Shown here: positions 1 to 5,601 of the stretch, one piece after another
Layout: every line of letters begins with the position of its first letter
Numbering within the stretch: position 1 is the stretch's first letter
NCBI GenBank assembly: GCA_023451915.1
Contig: JAEXXS010000023.1
Coordinates: forward strand, 1-5,700
Length of the DNA stretch: 5,700 nucleotides
Direction: 5' to 3'
From: Pseudomonadota bacterium
Lineage (GTDB): Bacteria > Pseudomonadota > Alphaproteobacteria > Rhizobiales > Rhizobiaceae
Notes under the pieces: model-generated
Seen by the model: only the letters and a program-made list of their open reading frames with translations
What the model was told of the DNA's origin: nothing
The model's database searches: none
Made by a program: the position numbers and the translations under genes

Positions 1-419
1 TCCGGCAGGACGATTGCGATGGAAATCCCTGAAAAATAGATGATATCACGGCCAGAAAGGCTCTGTTCCAGCGCGTCCCGGTCGCTGGCAAGGCGGCGCG
101 CGGCGGCATCGCTGCGCCAATAGGTGAAAGACCGTTCCGCGCCGCTCAACGTGATCGCATAAAGACCCGGATGGACACCGGCAATCACCGGACTATGCGC
201 AATGCCGATGCCATTGGACGAGAAGAAAACGCGCTGTTTCTGCGAGAAATTGTCTTCGCCGAAGGCGCTCACATAATCGACCGGAAACGATCTGTCGGTC
301 AGTGCGCGAACATACCAGGCGGTGTTCAGCGTATCGCCAGCAAAACCCATGCGCCACTGGTCGCCTTCGCCACCTGAAAGCTCAATCATGCACTCGCCGA
401 TAGACGCGAAACCGCTCAT
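1..419 (-). CDS. kdgK: 2-keto-3-deoxygluconate kinase, N-terminal part (cut by window edge)
   Basis: PfkB/ribokinase-family sugar kinase. It phosphorylates 2-keto-3-deoxygluconate with ATP to 2-keto-3-deoxy-6-phosphogluconate, the Entner-Doudoroff intermediate, in the cytoplasm. My own translation of the minus strand gives 139 codons without a stop. It begins MSGFASIGECMIELSGG (the GECMIEL strand typical of KdgK), then FAGDTLNTAWYVRAL (about residues 26-40, the substrate-binding GDTLNT segment), VSAFGEDNFS (about 50-59), HPGLYAI, then FTYWRSDAAARRL and IIYFSGISIAIVLP near the break. This order matches KdgK closely and is more specific than ribokinase in general. The start at 419 is supported by AGGAG at 426-430, six bases upstream. 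The C-terminal half with the ATP-binding and catalytic GAGD motif lies outside the window. It is divergent from the phosphonate gene pair, with no evident functional link. Confidence 0.88.
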   Translation of the reverse strand, partial: MSGFASIGECMIELSGGEGDQWRMGFAGDTLNTAWYVRALTDRSFPVDYVSAFGEDNFSQKQRVFFSSNGIGIAHSPVIAGVHPGLYAITLSGAERSFTYWRSDAAARRLASDRDALEQSLSGRDIIYFSGISIAIVLP

Positions 420-430
420 CTTTTTCTCCT
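420..430 (-). promoter_or_regulatory. Ribosome binding site of kdgK
   Basis: On the minus strand AGGAG (426-430) stands six bases before the ATG at 419. It is a strong Shine-Dalgarno sequence and fixes the kdgK start. Confidence 0.75.
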
Positions 431-592
431 CAAATCGATGACAGACGCCTATACCAATTTTCTATGATGTAAAATCGCTTTGTGAGTTGTCTTCCATCAT
501 TGTCATACAGGCTTTATCGACTTGCCACATTCGTTGTGTAACGATCCCGCGCCGTGCCGCGGCGAGACAGTGTTACAGACCAAGGATTTGAA
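431..592. promoter_or_regulatory. Divergent intergenic region between kdgK and the DUF1045-phnM pair
   Basis: This AT-richer spacer must hold the start signals for both directions. For the plus strand a weak candidate promoter is TTGTGA (480-485), 17 bases, TCATAC (503-508). For the minus strand a weak -10-like TATAGG lies at 448-453, inside AATTGGTATA (450-459). That string resembles one half of the GTATAC-centred palindromes bound by GntR-type regulators of sugar-acid genes, but the second half is not there. TTGTCAT at 500-506 looks like one half of a PhoB box without a good second half. No open frame of note is present. All these sites are guesses from eye matching. Confidence 0.3.
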
Positions 593-1321
593 ATGCGTTA
601 TGCGATCTATTTCACGCCGCCTTCCAGCGATGCGCTTTTGAAGGTTGCGGCCAACTGGCTGGGGCGGAACGCCTTTAGCGGTGAGCCGGTCAAGCTACCG
701 GCGATTCGCTCGCTTGGCACGGAAGAGATTGCATCGCTGACCGAAGAGCCGCGCCGTTATGGTTTCCACGCCACGATGAAAGCGCCCTTTCTCCTGAATG
801 ACAATCAGACGGAAAGCGAACTTCTGTCCGCATTGATGCATTTTTCATCGTCAGTCGCGCCCGTTATAATTCCGCGGCTGAAGCTTGAGGCCCTCGGGCC
901 ATTCTTTGCGCTGGTGCCGCATGAACCCGTTACAGCCTTAAACCAGCTCGCCAATGACGTTGTCGTTGCGCTGGATCGTTTCCGAGCGCCGCTCAATGAA
1001 GCTGAAATTGCCAAGCGCCGCCCTGAACGCCTGAGCGAAGCGCAGCGTCACAATCTGGAGCGCTGGGGCTATCCTTATGTTTTTGAAGAGTTCCGTTTTC
1101 ATATGACGCTCACGGGTCCGGTCGCAGAAGGCGACCGCGCCCGAATCGAGCGTCTGCTGGAAGAATTCTTTGCGCCACTTCTGAACGATCCGGTGGAGGT
1201 TGCAAATCTGGCTTTGTTCGTGGAACCTGAGAAGGGCGCGCCCTTCGAAATTCATTCGCTGCACCCGCTGACGGGCGGCAACACGAAGACGCAGCCCCAG
1301 CGGGCGGTGGGGAGGCCCTGA
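593..1321 (+). CDS. DUF1045 family protein, 2H phosphoesterase-like, phosphonate-metabolism associated
   Basis: This 242-residue soluble protein belongs to the family annotated as a putative phosphonate metabolism protein (DUF1045). It shows two HxT motifs, HAT at residues 59-61 in YGFHATMKAPF and HMT at 170-172 in FRFHMTLTGP. This is the signature of the 2H phosphoesterase (LigT-like) fold, whose two histidines act on cyclic phosphates or other phosphodiesters. I chose the ATG at 593 because MRYAIYFTPP is the usual family N-terminus and AAGGA (582-586) lies six bases upstream; a GTG at 554 would add 13 unlikely residues. The gene ends three bases before phnM, with GGGGAGG (1309-1315) inside its last codons serving as the phnM ribosome site, so the two are probably translationally coupled. 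The reaction is not shown by the sequence. I infer a phosphoribosyl intermediate of the C-P lyase pathway as substrate. Confidence 0.87.
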   Translation: MRYAIYFTPPSSDALLKVAANWLGRNAFSGEPVKLPAIRSLGTEEIASLTEEPRRYGFHATMKAPFLLNDNQTESELLSALMHFSSSVAPVIIPRLKLEALGPFFALVPHEPVTALNQLANDVVVALDRFRAPLNEAEIAKRRPERLSEAQRHNLERWGYPYVFEEFRFHMTLTGPVAEGDRARIERLLEEFFAPLLNDPVEVANLALFVEPEKGAPFEIHSLHPLTGGNTKTQPQRAVGRP

Positions 1322-1324
1322 GCG

Positions 1325-2464
1325 ATGACCAGTGAGACTATCCTGCGCAACGCGCGTATCGTTCTGGCAGACGATGTTATCGACGGATCGATCAAGCTCG
1401 TTGACGGTCAAATTGCAGATATTGCGAGCGGTTCGTCATCGGTTGGCGATAATATGGAGGGCGACTTCCTGACACCGGGTCTGATCGAGCTGCACACCGA
1501 TCATCTGGAAGGGCATTATGCGCCGCGCCCAAAGGTGCGCTGGAACCCGATTGCCGCCGTTCAGGCGCATGATGCACAAATCGCCGCTTCCGGTATCACC
1601 ACTGTTTTCGACGCCTTGCGCATCGGTCTGGACGATGATGCGCAGACCGGCATTGATGATATGCTGAAGCTTTCCACTGCCATTGCCGAAGGCCGTGCGG
1701 CGGGACGGCTGCGTGCCGACCATTTCCTGCATATGCGCTGCGAGGTTTCGGCACCGGATTGTCTTCCGGCTTTTGAACGTTTCGGCAGCCATCCGCTGGT
1801 TAAGTTGGTTTCACTGATGGATCATGCGCCGGGCCAGCGGCAGTTTACCAATCTGGATGCCTATAAGGCCTACTTCCTGGGCAGGAACAAGCTGTCGGAA
1901 GAAGAGTTCCGGATTTATTGCGAGCGCCGCATCGGCCAGTCGCAGATCTATTCGGCCAAGACGCGCAAGGCGATCGCCGATCTGTGCCACGAACGCGGCG
2001 TAATCCTCGCAAGCCACGACGATGCCACGCTTGACCATGTTGCGGAAGCGTGCGCACAGGGCATTCGTGTTGCCGAGTTCCCGACCACCCACATAGCGGC
2101 CAAAGCCTCGAAAGAATCCGGCATGTCGGTGCTGATGGGTGCGCCCAATGTGGTCCGTGGCGGGTCGCATTCGGGCAATGTTTCGGCGCGTGAGCTGGTT
2201 GAGGCCGGGCATCTCGACATCATCTCGTCGGATTATATTCCGGCGAGCATGATGCAGTCGGCGTTCTTTCTGGCCGATGTGCTCGACGGCATTTCGCTGC
2301 CGGAGGCTATTCGTCTGGTTTCGAAGAACCCCGCACGGGCTGTGGGCTTTGATGATCGCGGCGAGATTGCCGAAGGCAAGCGCGCCGATCTGGTGCGTGT
2401 TCAGGTGGCCGAACATGTGCCGATCATACGCACAGTCTGGCGCGAGGGGCGGCGCGTCATTTAA
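1325..2464 (+). CDS. phnM: Alpha-D-ribose 1-methylphosphonate 5-triphosphate diphosphatase
   Basis: PhnM is an amidohydrolase-superfamily enzyme that removes pyrophosphate from alkylphosphonate ribose 5-triphosphate. This produces the 5-phosphate that the PhnJ C-P lyase then cleaves. The 379 residues equal the usual family length. The N-terminal beta-sandwich strand (ETILRNARIVLADDVIDGS) is followed by LTPGLIELHTDHLEGH, with H57, D59 and H60 as the metal-site motif and the PhnM-typical HTDHLE. Next come LMDHAPGQRQF, a central YCERRIGQSQIYS stretch, ILASHDDAT with H231, FPTTHIAAK, and SSDYIPASMM with D303, the likely catalytic aspartate. The protein ends on a typical VWREGRRV strand. It starts three bases after the DUF1045 gene. 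No phnG-L, phnN or transport genes follow; the next gene faces it. Core phn genes must lie elsewhere if the pathway is complete. Confidence 0.93.
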   Translation: MTSETILRNARIVLADDVIDGSIKLVDGQIADIASGSSSVGDNMEGDFLTPGLIELHTDHLEGHYAPRPKVRWNPIAAVQAHDAQIAASGITTVFDALRIGLDDDAQTGIDDMLKLSTAIAEGRAAGRLRADHFLHMRCEVSAPDCLPAFERFGSHPLVKLVSLMDHAPGQRQFTNLDAYKAYFLGRNKLSEEEFRIYCERRIGQSQIYSAKTRKAIADLCHERGVILASHDDATLDHVAEACAQGIRVAEFPTTHIAAKASKESGMSVLMGAPNVVRGGSHSGNVSARELVEAGHLDIISSDYIPASMMQSAFFLADVLDGISLPEAIRLVSKNPARAVGFDDRGEIAEGKRADLVRVQVAEHVPIIRTVWREGRRVI

Positions 2465-2594
2465 TTCCGGCTCTGACGACCTGCAAATGGCGTTGTTCTG
2501 CGCTCCCGGTGCTCATGTGCTGAAGCACACTGCGCTCCGGTTCTCGAACTCCACCATTTTCGGCTCGGCTCGTCATAACCAGAATTTCGTCGCC
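2465..2594. repeat. Convergent intergenic gap with hairpin and short direct repeats, possible dispersed repeat
   Basis: Between the stops of phnM and the HAD gene lies a gap with a compact hairpin, TGTGC/GCACA around a TGAA loop (2516-2529). It is flanked by two near-identical copies of TGCGCTCCCGGT (2499-2510, and 2531-2541 with one C fewer). GTTC-TC-GAAC follows at 2540-2549, and CGGCT occurs twice in tandem at about 2559-2568. No T-run follows the hairpin, so a classic intrinsic terminator is not supported. A hairpin flanked by direct repeats in a convergent gap resembles dispersed palindromic repeats of the Hyphomicrobiales, but only one copy is in the window, so that label is a guess. 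Confidence 0.35.
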
Positions 2595-3275
2595 CTATCC
2601 GACCGAAATGGTCTCGCCAACGGCAAGGCTAAGCTTGCCGTCGTCGGCGACGCTCAGTTCCAGCTCACGATAGCTGTCGATGCTTCGATGCGAGGTTTTT
2701 GGCGAATGCGGGTGCGTTGCCGTGACGACGACCACGCAAGCCCCAGCTGATTCGCCTGCGACGATGCCCGCCGGTGCGTCTTCGAACACCAGACAATGAT
2801 GCGGATCAAAGCCAAGCTTCTTCGCGCCAAGCTGGAAGCATTCGGGGCTGGGCTTGCCTCGTTCAACGTCTTCCGCCGAAACAATGGTCTTCGGCAGCGG
2901 TAATCCAGCCGCCTTGATGCGGCGAAGGGCCAGTTCAAGCGGGGCGGATGTGACAATCGCCCAGCGGTCTTCCGGCAGTGCGTTCAGAAAATCGCAGACA
3001 CCATCGATTGGAACGATACCGTCCAGATCTGCCATTTCAGCTTCCAGCAGAATGGCCGCTTCCTGATCAGGATCAAGGCCAAGGTCGAGCCGACGAACCG
3101 TATCGACTGCGCGCACGCCGTGAATGGTCGGCAAAAATGTAACCGGATCGATCCCGTGACGCTTTGCCCATTCTCCCCAGACACGCTCTGTCGCGGCGAT
3201 GGAACTGAGGATCGTGCCGTCCATGTCGAACAGGAAGGCATCGAAGGATTTGCCGAAAGGGGAAAGGGTGGTCAC
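2595..3275 (-). CDS. HAD-superfamily hydrolase, probable sugar- or glycerol-phosphate phosphatase
   Basis: Cytoplasmic subfamily IA haloacid-dehalogenase-type phosphatase of 226 residues. All four motifs are present: FDMDGT with nucleophile D17 and acid/base D19, IVTSAP with T109/S110, GKPSPECF with K141, and VFEDAPAGIVAG with E165/D166. The cap region (about residues 25-90, with HGVRAVDTV at 52-60) and the LPEDRWAIVTSAP context resemble the yeast glycerol-3-phosphatase / 2-deoxyglucose-6-phosphatase group and bacterial YfbT-like sugar phosphatases, so a small phosphorylated sugar or polyol is the likely substrate. I chose the GTG at 3275: it places the DMDGT motif at the usual distance, and AAGGAA (3283-3288) lies seven bases upstream. 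The frame stays open much further upstream, but that stretch looks non-coding and runs into antisense dusA. The gene is convergent with phnM and divergent from dusA, so it is probably its own unit. Confidence 0.85.
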   Translation of the reverse strand: MTTLSPFGKSFDAFLFDMDGTILSSIAATERVWGEWAKRHGIDPVTFLPTIHGVRAVDTVRRLDLGLDPDQEAAILLEAEMADLDGIVPIDGVCDFLNALPEDRWAIVTSAPLELALRRIKAAGLPLPKTIVSAEDVERGKPSPECFQLGAKKLGFDPHHCLVFEDAPAGIVAGESAGACVVVVTATHPHSPKTSHRSIDSYRELELSVADDGKLSLAVGETISVG

Positions 3276-3332
3276 GCCGGATTTCCTTGAATGAATGAGG
3301 AGAAAGAATCGGAGGGAATGTTTCAGGATGCG

Positions 3333-3362
3333 ATCATAATGCGCAAATGCGACCAAAGTCAC
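3333..3362 (-). promoter_or_regulatory. Candidate promoter of the HAD phosphatase gene
   Basis: On the minus strand GTGACT (3357-3362), an 18-base spacer and TATGAT (3333-3338) form a reasonable housekeeping-type promoter. Transcription would start around 3326 and give a leader of about 50 bases before the GTG at 3275. Confidence 0.35.
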
Positions 3363-3388
3363 AGTCTCTTGGTTCATAACGGCGCTGG

Positions 3389-3418
3389 TTGGCGCTGAGC
3401 GCGATAAAGTCCTATATT
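3389..3418 (+). promoter_or_regulatory. Candidate promoter of dusA
   Basis: TTGGCG (3389-3394), an 18-base spacer and TATATT (3413-3418) form a plausible housekeeping promoter. The -35 sits in a short direct repeat, GGCGCTG at 3381-3387 and 3391-3397. A start near 3425 would leave a 5' leader of roughly 150 bases before dusA. Confidence 0.35.
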
Positions 3419-3572
3419 GGGGCAAAGAAAAACGCAGCCCGCAAAACTTGAACATTTTGTTGAGTTGTGGCTTTTTGCGCCGTTCTAATGCCAGACGGAG
3501 ACCAGATTGCCTGCAATCGGGCCGATTTCTCTGAAACGCTCCATGAATCGCCTTGTCAGGATTTATGTCTAA
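3419..3572 (+). other. Putative long 5' leader of dusA with palindrome and mini-ORF
   Basis: This stretch carries no conventional gene. It holds a perfect inverted repeat AATCGG-G-CCGATT (3515-3527) and CAAAA/TTTTG complementary segments at about 3442-3459. A nine-codon open frame (3543-3572, MNRLVRIYV) has a TAA stop directly abutting the dusA ATG. A three-codon frame ATG-TCT-AAA-TGA (3565-3576) overlaps that same ATG. The only Shine-Dalgarno-like string is AGGA at 3558-3561, eleven bases before the dusA start. I recognise no riboswitch class here. Confidence 0.3.
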
Positions 3573-4586
3573 ATGACTGATGTAACATCGAAAAATCGCA
3601 ACTATCCGGACTATCGCTTCGCCGTTGCGCCGATGATCGATTGGAGTGACAGACATTGCAGGTATCTTCACAGGCTCTTTTCGAAGCGCGCTTTGCTTTA
3701 TACCGAAATGGTTGTGGCGGATGCGGCGATCCATGGTCCGCGTGAACGTCTGCTCGGTTTCGATGCGGCGGAACATCCAATCGCTTTGCAGCTTGGCGGT
3801 TCCGACCCGGCGAAACTTGCGGAAGCGGCGAAAATCGGGATCGGCTTTGGTTATGATGAAATCAACCTGAATGTCGGCTGCCCGTCAGACCGTGTGCAGT
3901 CGGGTACATTTGGCGCTTGCTTGATGCAGACGCCCGAAGTCGTGGCGCGTTGTGTCGAGGCGATGAAGGGTGTTGTTTCCGTGCCCGTCACGGTCAAGTG
4001 CCGTATCGGCGTTGACGATCAGGACCCTGAAGCGGCGCTGGATGCGCTCGCTGATCTGGTGCTGGCCGCCGGAGCCGACGCATTGTGGGTGCATGCGCGC
4101 AAGGCATGGCTGAAAGGATTGTCACCGAAGGAAAACCGCGAAATTCCGCCGCTCGATTATGACCGGGCCTATCGCTTGAAGGCGCGTCTTGGCGATGTTT
4201 TCGTCGGTATCAATGGCGGTATTACCACGCTCGATGAAGCAAAAACCCATCTGGAACATATGGATGGCGTGATGCTCGGGCGCGCTGCCTATCACAATCC
4301 CGCCTTGCTGGCGGAAGTGGATGCCCGTCTGTTTGGCGATGAACCGGCCGCGGTTGATATGGCGGATATTATTGAGGCCATGTGCGACTATACCGACCGG
4401 CATATCGCATCGGGCGGCAGGCTTTCGCATGTGAGCCGCCATATGGTGGGGCTTTTCAGCGGCCTGCCGGGCGCACGCCGCTGGCGTCAAATGCTGTCCA
4501 CCGATGCGACGAAGCCGGGTGCTACCAGCGATGTGCTGCGCGAAGCCTATGCCGCTGTAACAGAAGCCAGTGCCGAAGCGGCTTAG
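3573..4586 (+). CDS. dusA: tRNA-dihydrouridine synthase A
   Basis: FMN-dependent, NADPH-using enzyme that reduces uridine 20/20a in the D-loop of tRNA, acting in the cytoplasm. The 337 residues match the family. The TIM-barrel motifs appear in order: VAPMIDWSDRHCRYLHR (residues 18-34, the DusA-type flavin and tRNA segment), QLGGSDP (73-79), EINLNVGCPSDRVQSG with catalytic C103, VKCRIG with K142, LWVHARKAWLKGLSPKENR with H174 and R176, GINGGI with N214, and GVMLGRAAYHNP (232-243) for the FMN phosphate. The C-terminal helical tRNA-binding domain includes HMVGLFSGLPGARRWRQML. The HCRY and WLKGLSP segments distinguish DusA from DusB and DusC. The start at 3573 is the only in-frame ATG before the barrel, though its ribosome site is weak. 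The TAG stop is the first triplet of the repeat element that follows. Confidence 0.96.
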   Translation: MTDVTSKNRNYPDYRFAVAPMIDWSDRHCRYLHRLFSKRALLYTEMVVADAAIHGPRERLLGFDAAEHPIALQLGGSDPAKLAEAAKIGIGFGYDEINLNVGCPSDRVQSGTFGACLMQTPEVVARCVEAMKGVVSVPVTVKCRIGVDDQDPEAALDALADLVLAAGADALWVHARKAWLKGLSPKENREIPPLDYDRAYRLKARLGDVFVGINGGITTLDEAKTHLEHMDGVMLGRAAYHNPALLAEVDARLFGDEPAAVDMADIIEAMCDYTDRHIASGGRLSHVSRHMVGLFSGLPGARRWRQMLSTDATKPGATSDVLREAYAAVTEASAEAA

Positions 4587-4637
4587 AGCGGTTCCGCTTA
4601 AAACGGAATTGTAGAACCGCTCTATCTGTTTGTTTTT
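4584..4637 (+). terminator. Probable terminator of dusA formed by the left arm of the repeat
   Basis: The 11-bp perfect stem (4584-4594 with 4614-4624, 19-base loop) is followed by a T-rich run at 4625-4637 ending in five T. This could work as an intrinsic terminator for dusA. The T-run starts a few bases late, so efficiency is uncertain. Confidence 0.45.
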
Positions 4638-4687
4638 ACGCATTATCCGACGCAAAACCGCTTCGCACTTTTGCTGGAAATGCTCTA
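4584..4687. repeat. 104-bp imperfect palindromic element, Bru-RS-like
   Basis: The element spans the whole space between dusA and the convergent protease gene. Its ends are inverted: TAGAGCGGTTCC (4584-4595) against TAGAGCATTTCC read on the other strand from 4687, ten of twelve identical. The left arm folds on itself as a perfect 11-bp stem, TAGAGCGGTTC (4584-4594) with GAACCGCTCTA (4614-4624), and an alternative AGCGG-TT-CCGCT hairpin (4587-4598) competes with it. The right arm has GCAAAA (4652-4657) with TTTTGC (4669-4674). Size, palindromic form and convergent position match the Bru-RS1/RS2 dispersed repeats of Brucella, of about 103-105 bp, as I remember them; no alignment was possible. 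No protein is encoded, so any mobility would need a transposase elsewhere. Confidence 0.72.
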
Positions 4688-5389
4688 ATCGATCAGGATC
4701 AACTGGTCGCCGCGTACCGTAAAGCCGCCCAGCGTTTGCAGGAAATTCATGCCGAGCAAACTGCCGGTCATCAGGCCTTCCTTGGCGACCATTGCGCGAA
4801 TATTGTGGCGTTCAATGTCGCCGATCTGCAAATTCGCGATGGTGATGCTTGCGGCGGAAGCAGTGCCATTGGCTGTCATCACCGGCACATTATAATTCAG
4901 CGACGTTGTATCGAGACCAGCACGCTCCGCATCTTGCTGTGAGAGTACGACGGAAGAAGCACCCGTATCGACCAGAAAATGCACGCCCGCGCCGTTGACG
5001 CGGCCATTGACTTCGAAATGTCCATTGGCGGCTTTGGCGAGTGTGACGGTCACAGCGCCTTCGCCGTTTCGCCCGGAAATCGGGCTGCCGGGGATAAGGC
5101 CCGCAGTGATCCGGCTCGCAGCGTCCTGAAGGTCGTAGCGATACTGATAGCCTGCAACGAGACCGAGAAGAATCACCGCCCAGACGGCCATATTGCGCGC
5201 GAAATCCGAAAGCTTGATGCCGGAGCCGAGCAGACCGGCGGCGAGAACCACGCCCCATATGCCCAGATAGGCAGCACGGGCGAAGACATCATTGTCGAGC
5301 CCCATCGTGGTGCCGCTGTCATTGTTGGACATCAGCAACAAAGCGACGATTGCGACGGCGGCAATAACAAGCCAGAAGAAACGCCCCAT
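4685..5389 (-). CDS. Membrane-anchored retropepsin-like aspartic protease (TIGR02281 family)
   Basis: Clan AA aspartic protease of 234 residues. Three hydrophobic segments occupy about residues 4-20, 38-57 and 66-83, followed by a single protease domain (about 110-234). The catalytic motif is FLVDTGASSVVLS with D141, and the second hallmark, GSLLGMNFLQTLGGF, lies near the C-terminus. With only one DTG, activity would need a dimer, as in retropepsins. Basic residues R3 and K59/R65 against an acidic first loop suggest the N-terminus inside and the protease domain in the periplasm. The Caulobacter periplasmic protease PerP has, as I recall, a related domain. The substrate here is unknown. The ATG overlaps the TGA of the DUF1289 gene by one base (TGATG), implying translational coupling. 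The TAG stop lies within the end of the repeat element, just after the usual GDQLIL ending. Confidence 0.88.
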   Translation of the reverse strand: MGRFFWLVIAAVAIVALLLMSNNDSGTTMGLDNDVFARAAYLGIWGVVLAAGLLGSGIKLSDFARNMAVWAVILLGLVAGYQYRYDLQDAASRITAGLIPGSPISGRNGEGAVTVTLAKAANGHFEVNGRVNGAGVHFLVDTGASSVVLSQQDAERAGLDTTSLNYNVPVMTANGTASAASITIANLQIGDIERHNIRAMVAKEGLMTGSLLGMNFLQTLGGFTVRGDQLILID

Positions 5390-5583
5390 CAGCCTACTTT
5401 CTTTTCAATGAGAGTTTCATGCCGGTCGGGCAAAAGCGATAGTACCGTGATCTGCTCTTCTGCGGTCATGCGAGACCAGCGCGTTATTTCATCGAGCGTG
5501 CGCGCGCAACCGAGGCAAAAGCCGGTTTCAGCGTCCATCGTGCATATCAATATGCAGGGTGATTTGATTGTCACCGTGTTCAT
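5389..5583 (-). CDS. DUF1289 small four-cysteine protein
   Basis: This 64-residue protein has the DUF1289 pattern [29 protein letters not shown], with cysteines C10, C14, C23 and C26 (C-X3-C-X8-C-X2-C) and conserved W36. The spacing suggests a bound metal or iron-sulfur cluster, but no function is established for the family that I know of. It begins 18 bases after the cobS stop and ends in a one-base overlap with the protease start, so it sits in the middle of a cobS - DUF1289 - protease operon. No clear Shine-Dalgarno precedes the ATG at 5583, which suggests dependence on translation of cobS. The length is normal for the family. Confidence 0.88.
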   Translation of the reverse strand: MNTVTIKSPCILICTMDAETGFCLGCARTLDEITRWSRMTAEEQITVLSLLPDRHETLIEKKVG

Positions 5584-5601
5584 GCGTGAAATGTGGTTGC
5601 A

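Noticed and set aside
171..377. 68-codon plus-strand frame opposite kdgK.
   Set aside because: kdgK on the minus strand explains the region with clear family motifs.
500..517. PhoB box TTGTCAT-ACAG-GCTTTAT upstream of the DUF1045-phnM pair.
   Set aside because: Only the first half fits; the second matches the consensus at about three of seven positions, too weak to claim.
554..592. GTG start at 554 for the DUF1045 gene.
   Set aside because: It adds 13 residues not typical of the family, has no ribosome site, and the ATG at 593 has AAGGA at proper spacing and the expected MRYAIYF start.
1811..2416. 201-codon open frame antisense to phnM.
   Set aside because: It mirrors a strongly supported gene; such antisense frames are common in GC-rich DNA, and the translation has no recognisable motifs.
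3276..3776. N-terminal extension of the HAD phosphatase: its frame stays open for 167 codons upstream of the chosen start.
   Set aside because: The extension shows no recognisable domain, overlaps the 5' end of dusA antisense, and would bypass the good ribosome site before the GTG at 3275, which gives the normal family length.
4122..4655. 177-codon open frame antisense to dusA.
   Set aside because: It lies mostly opposite the conserved dusA barrel and begins inside the repeat element; no domain or ribosome site supports it.
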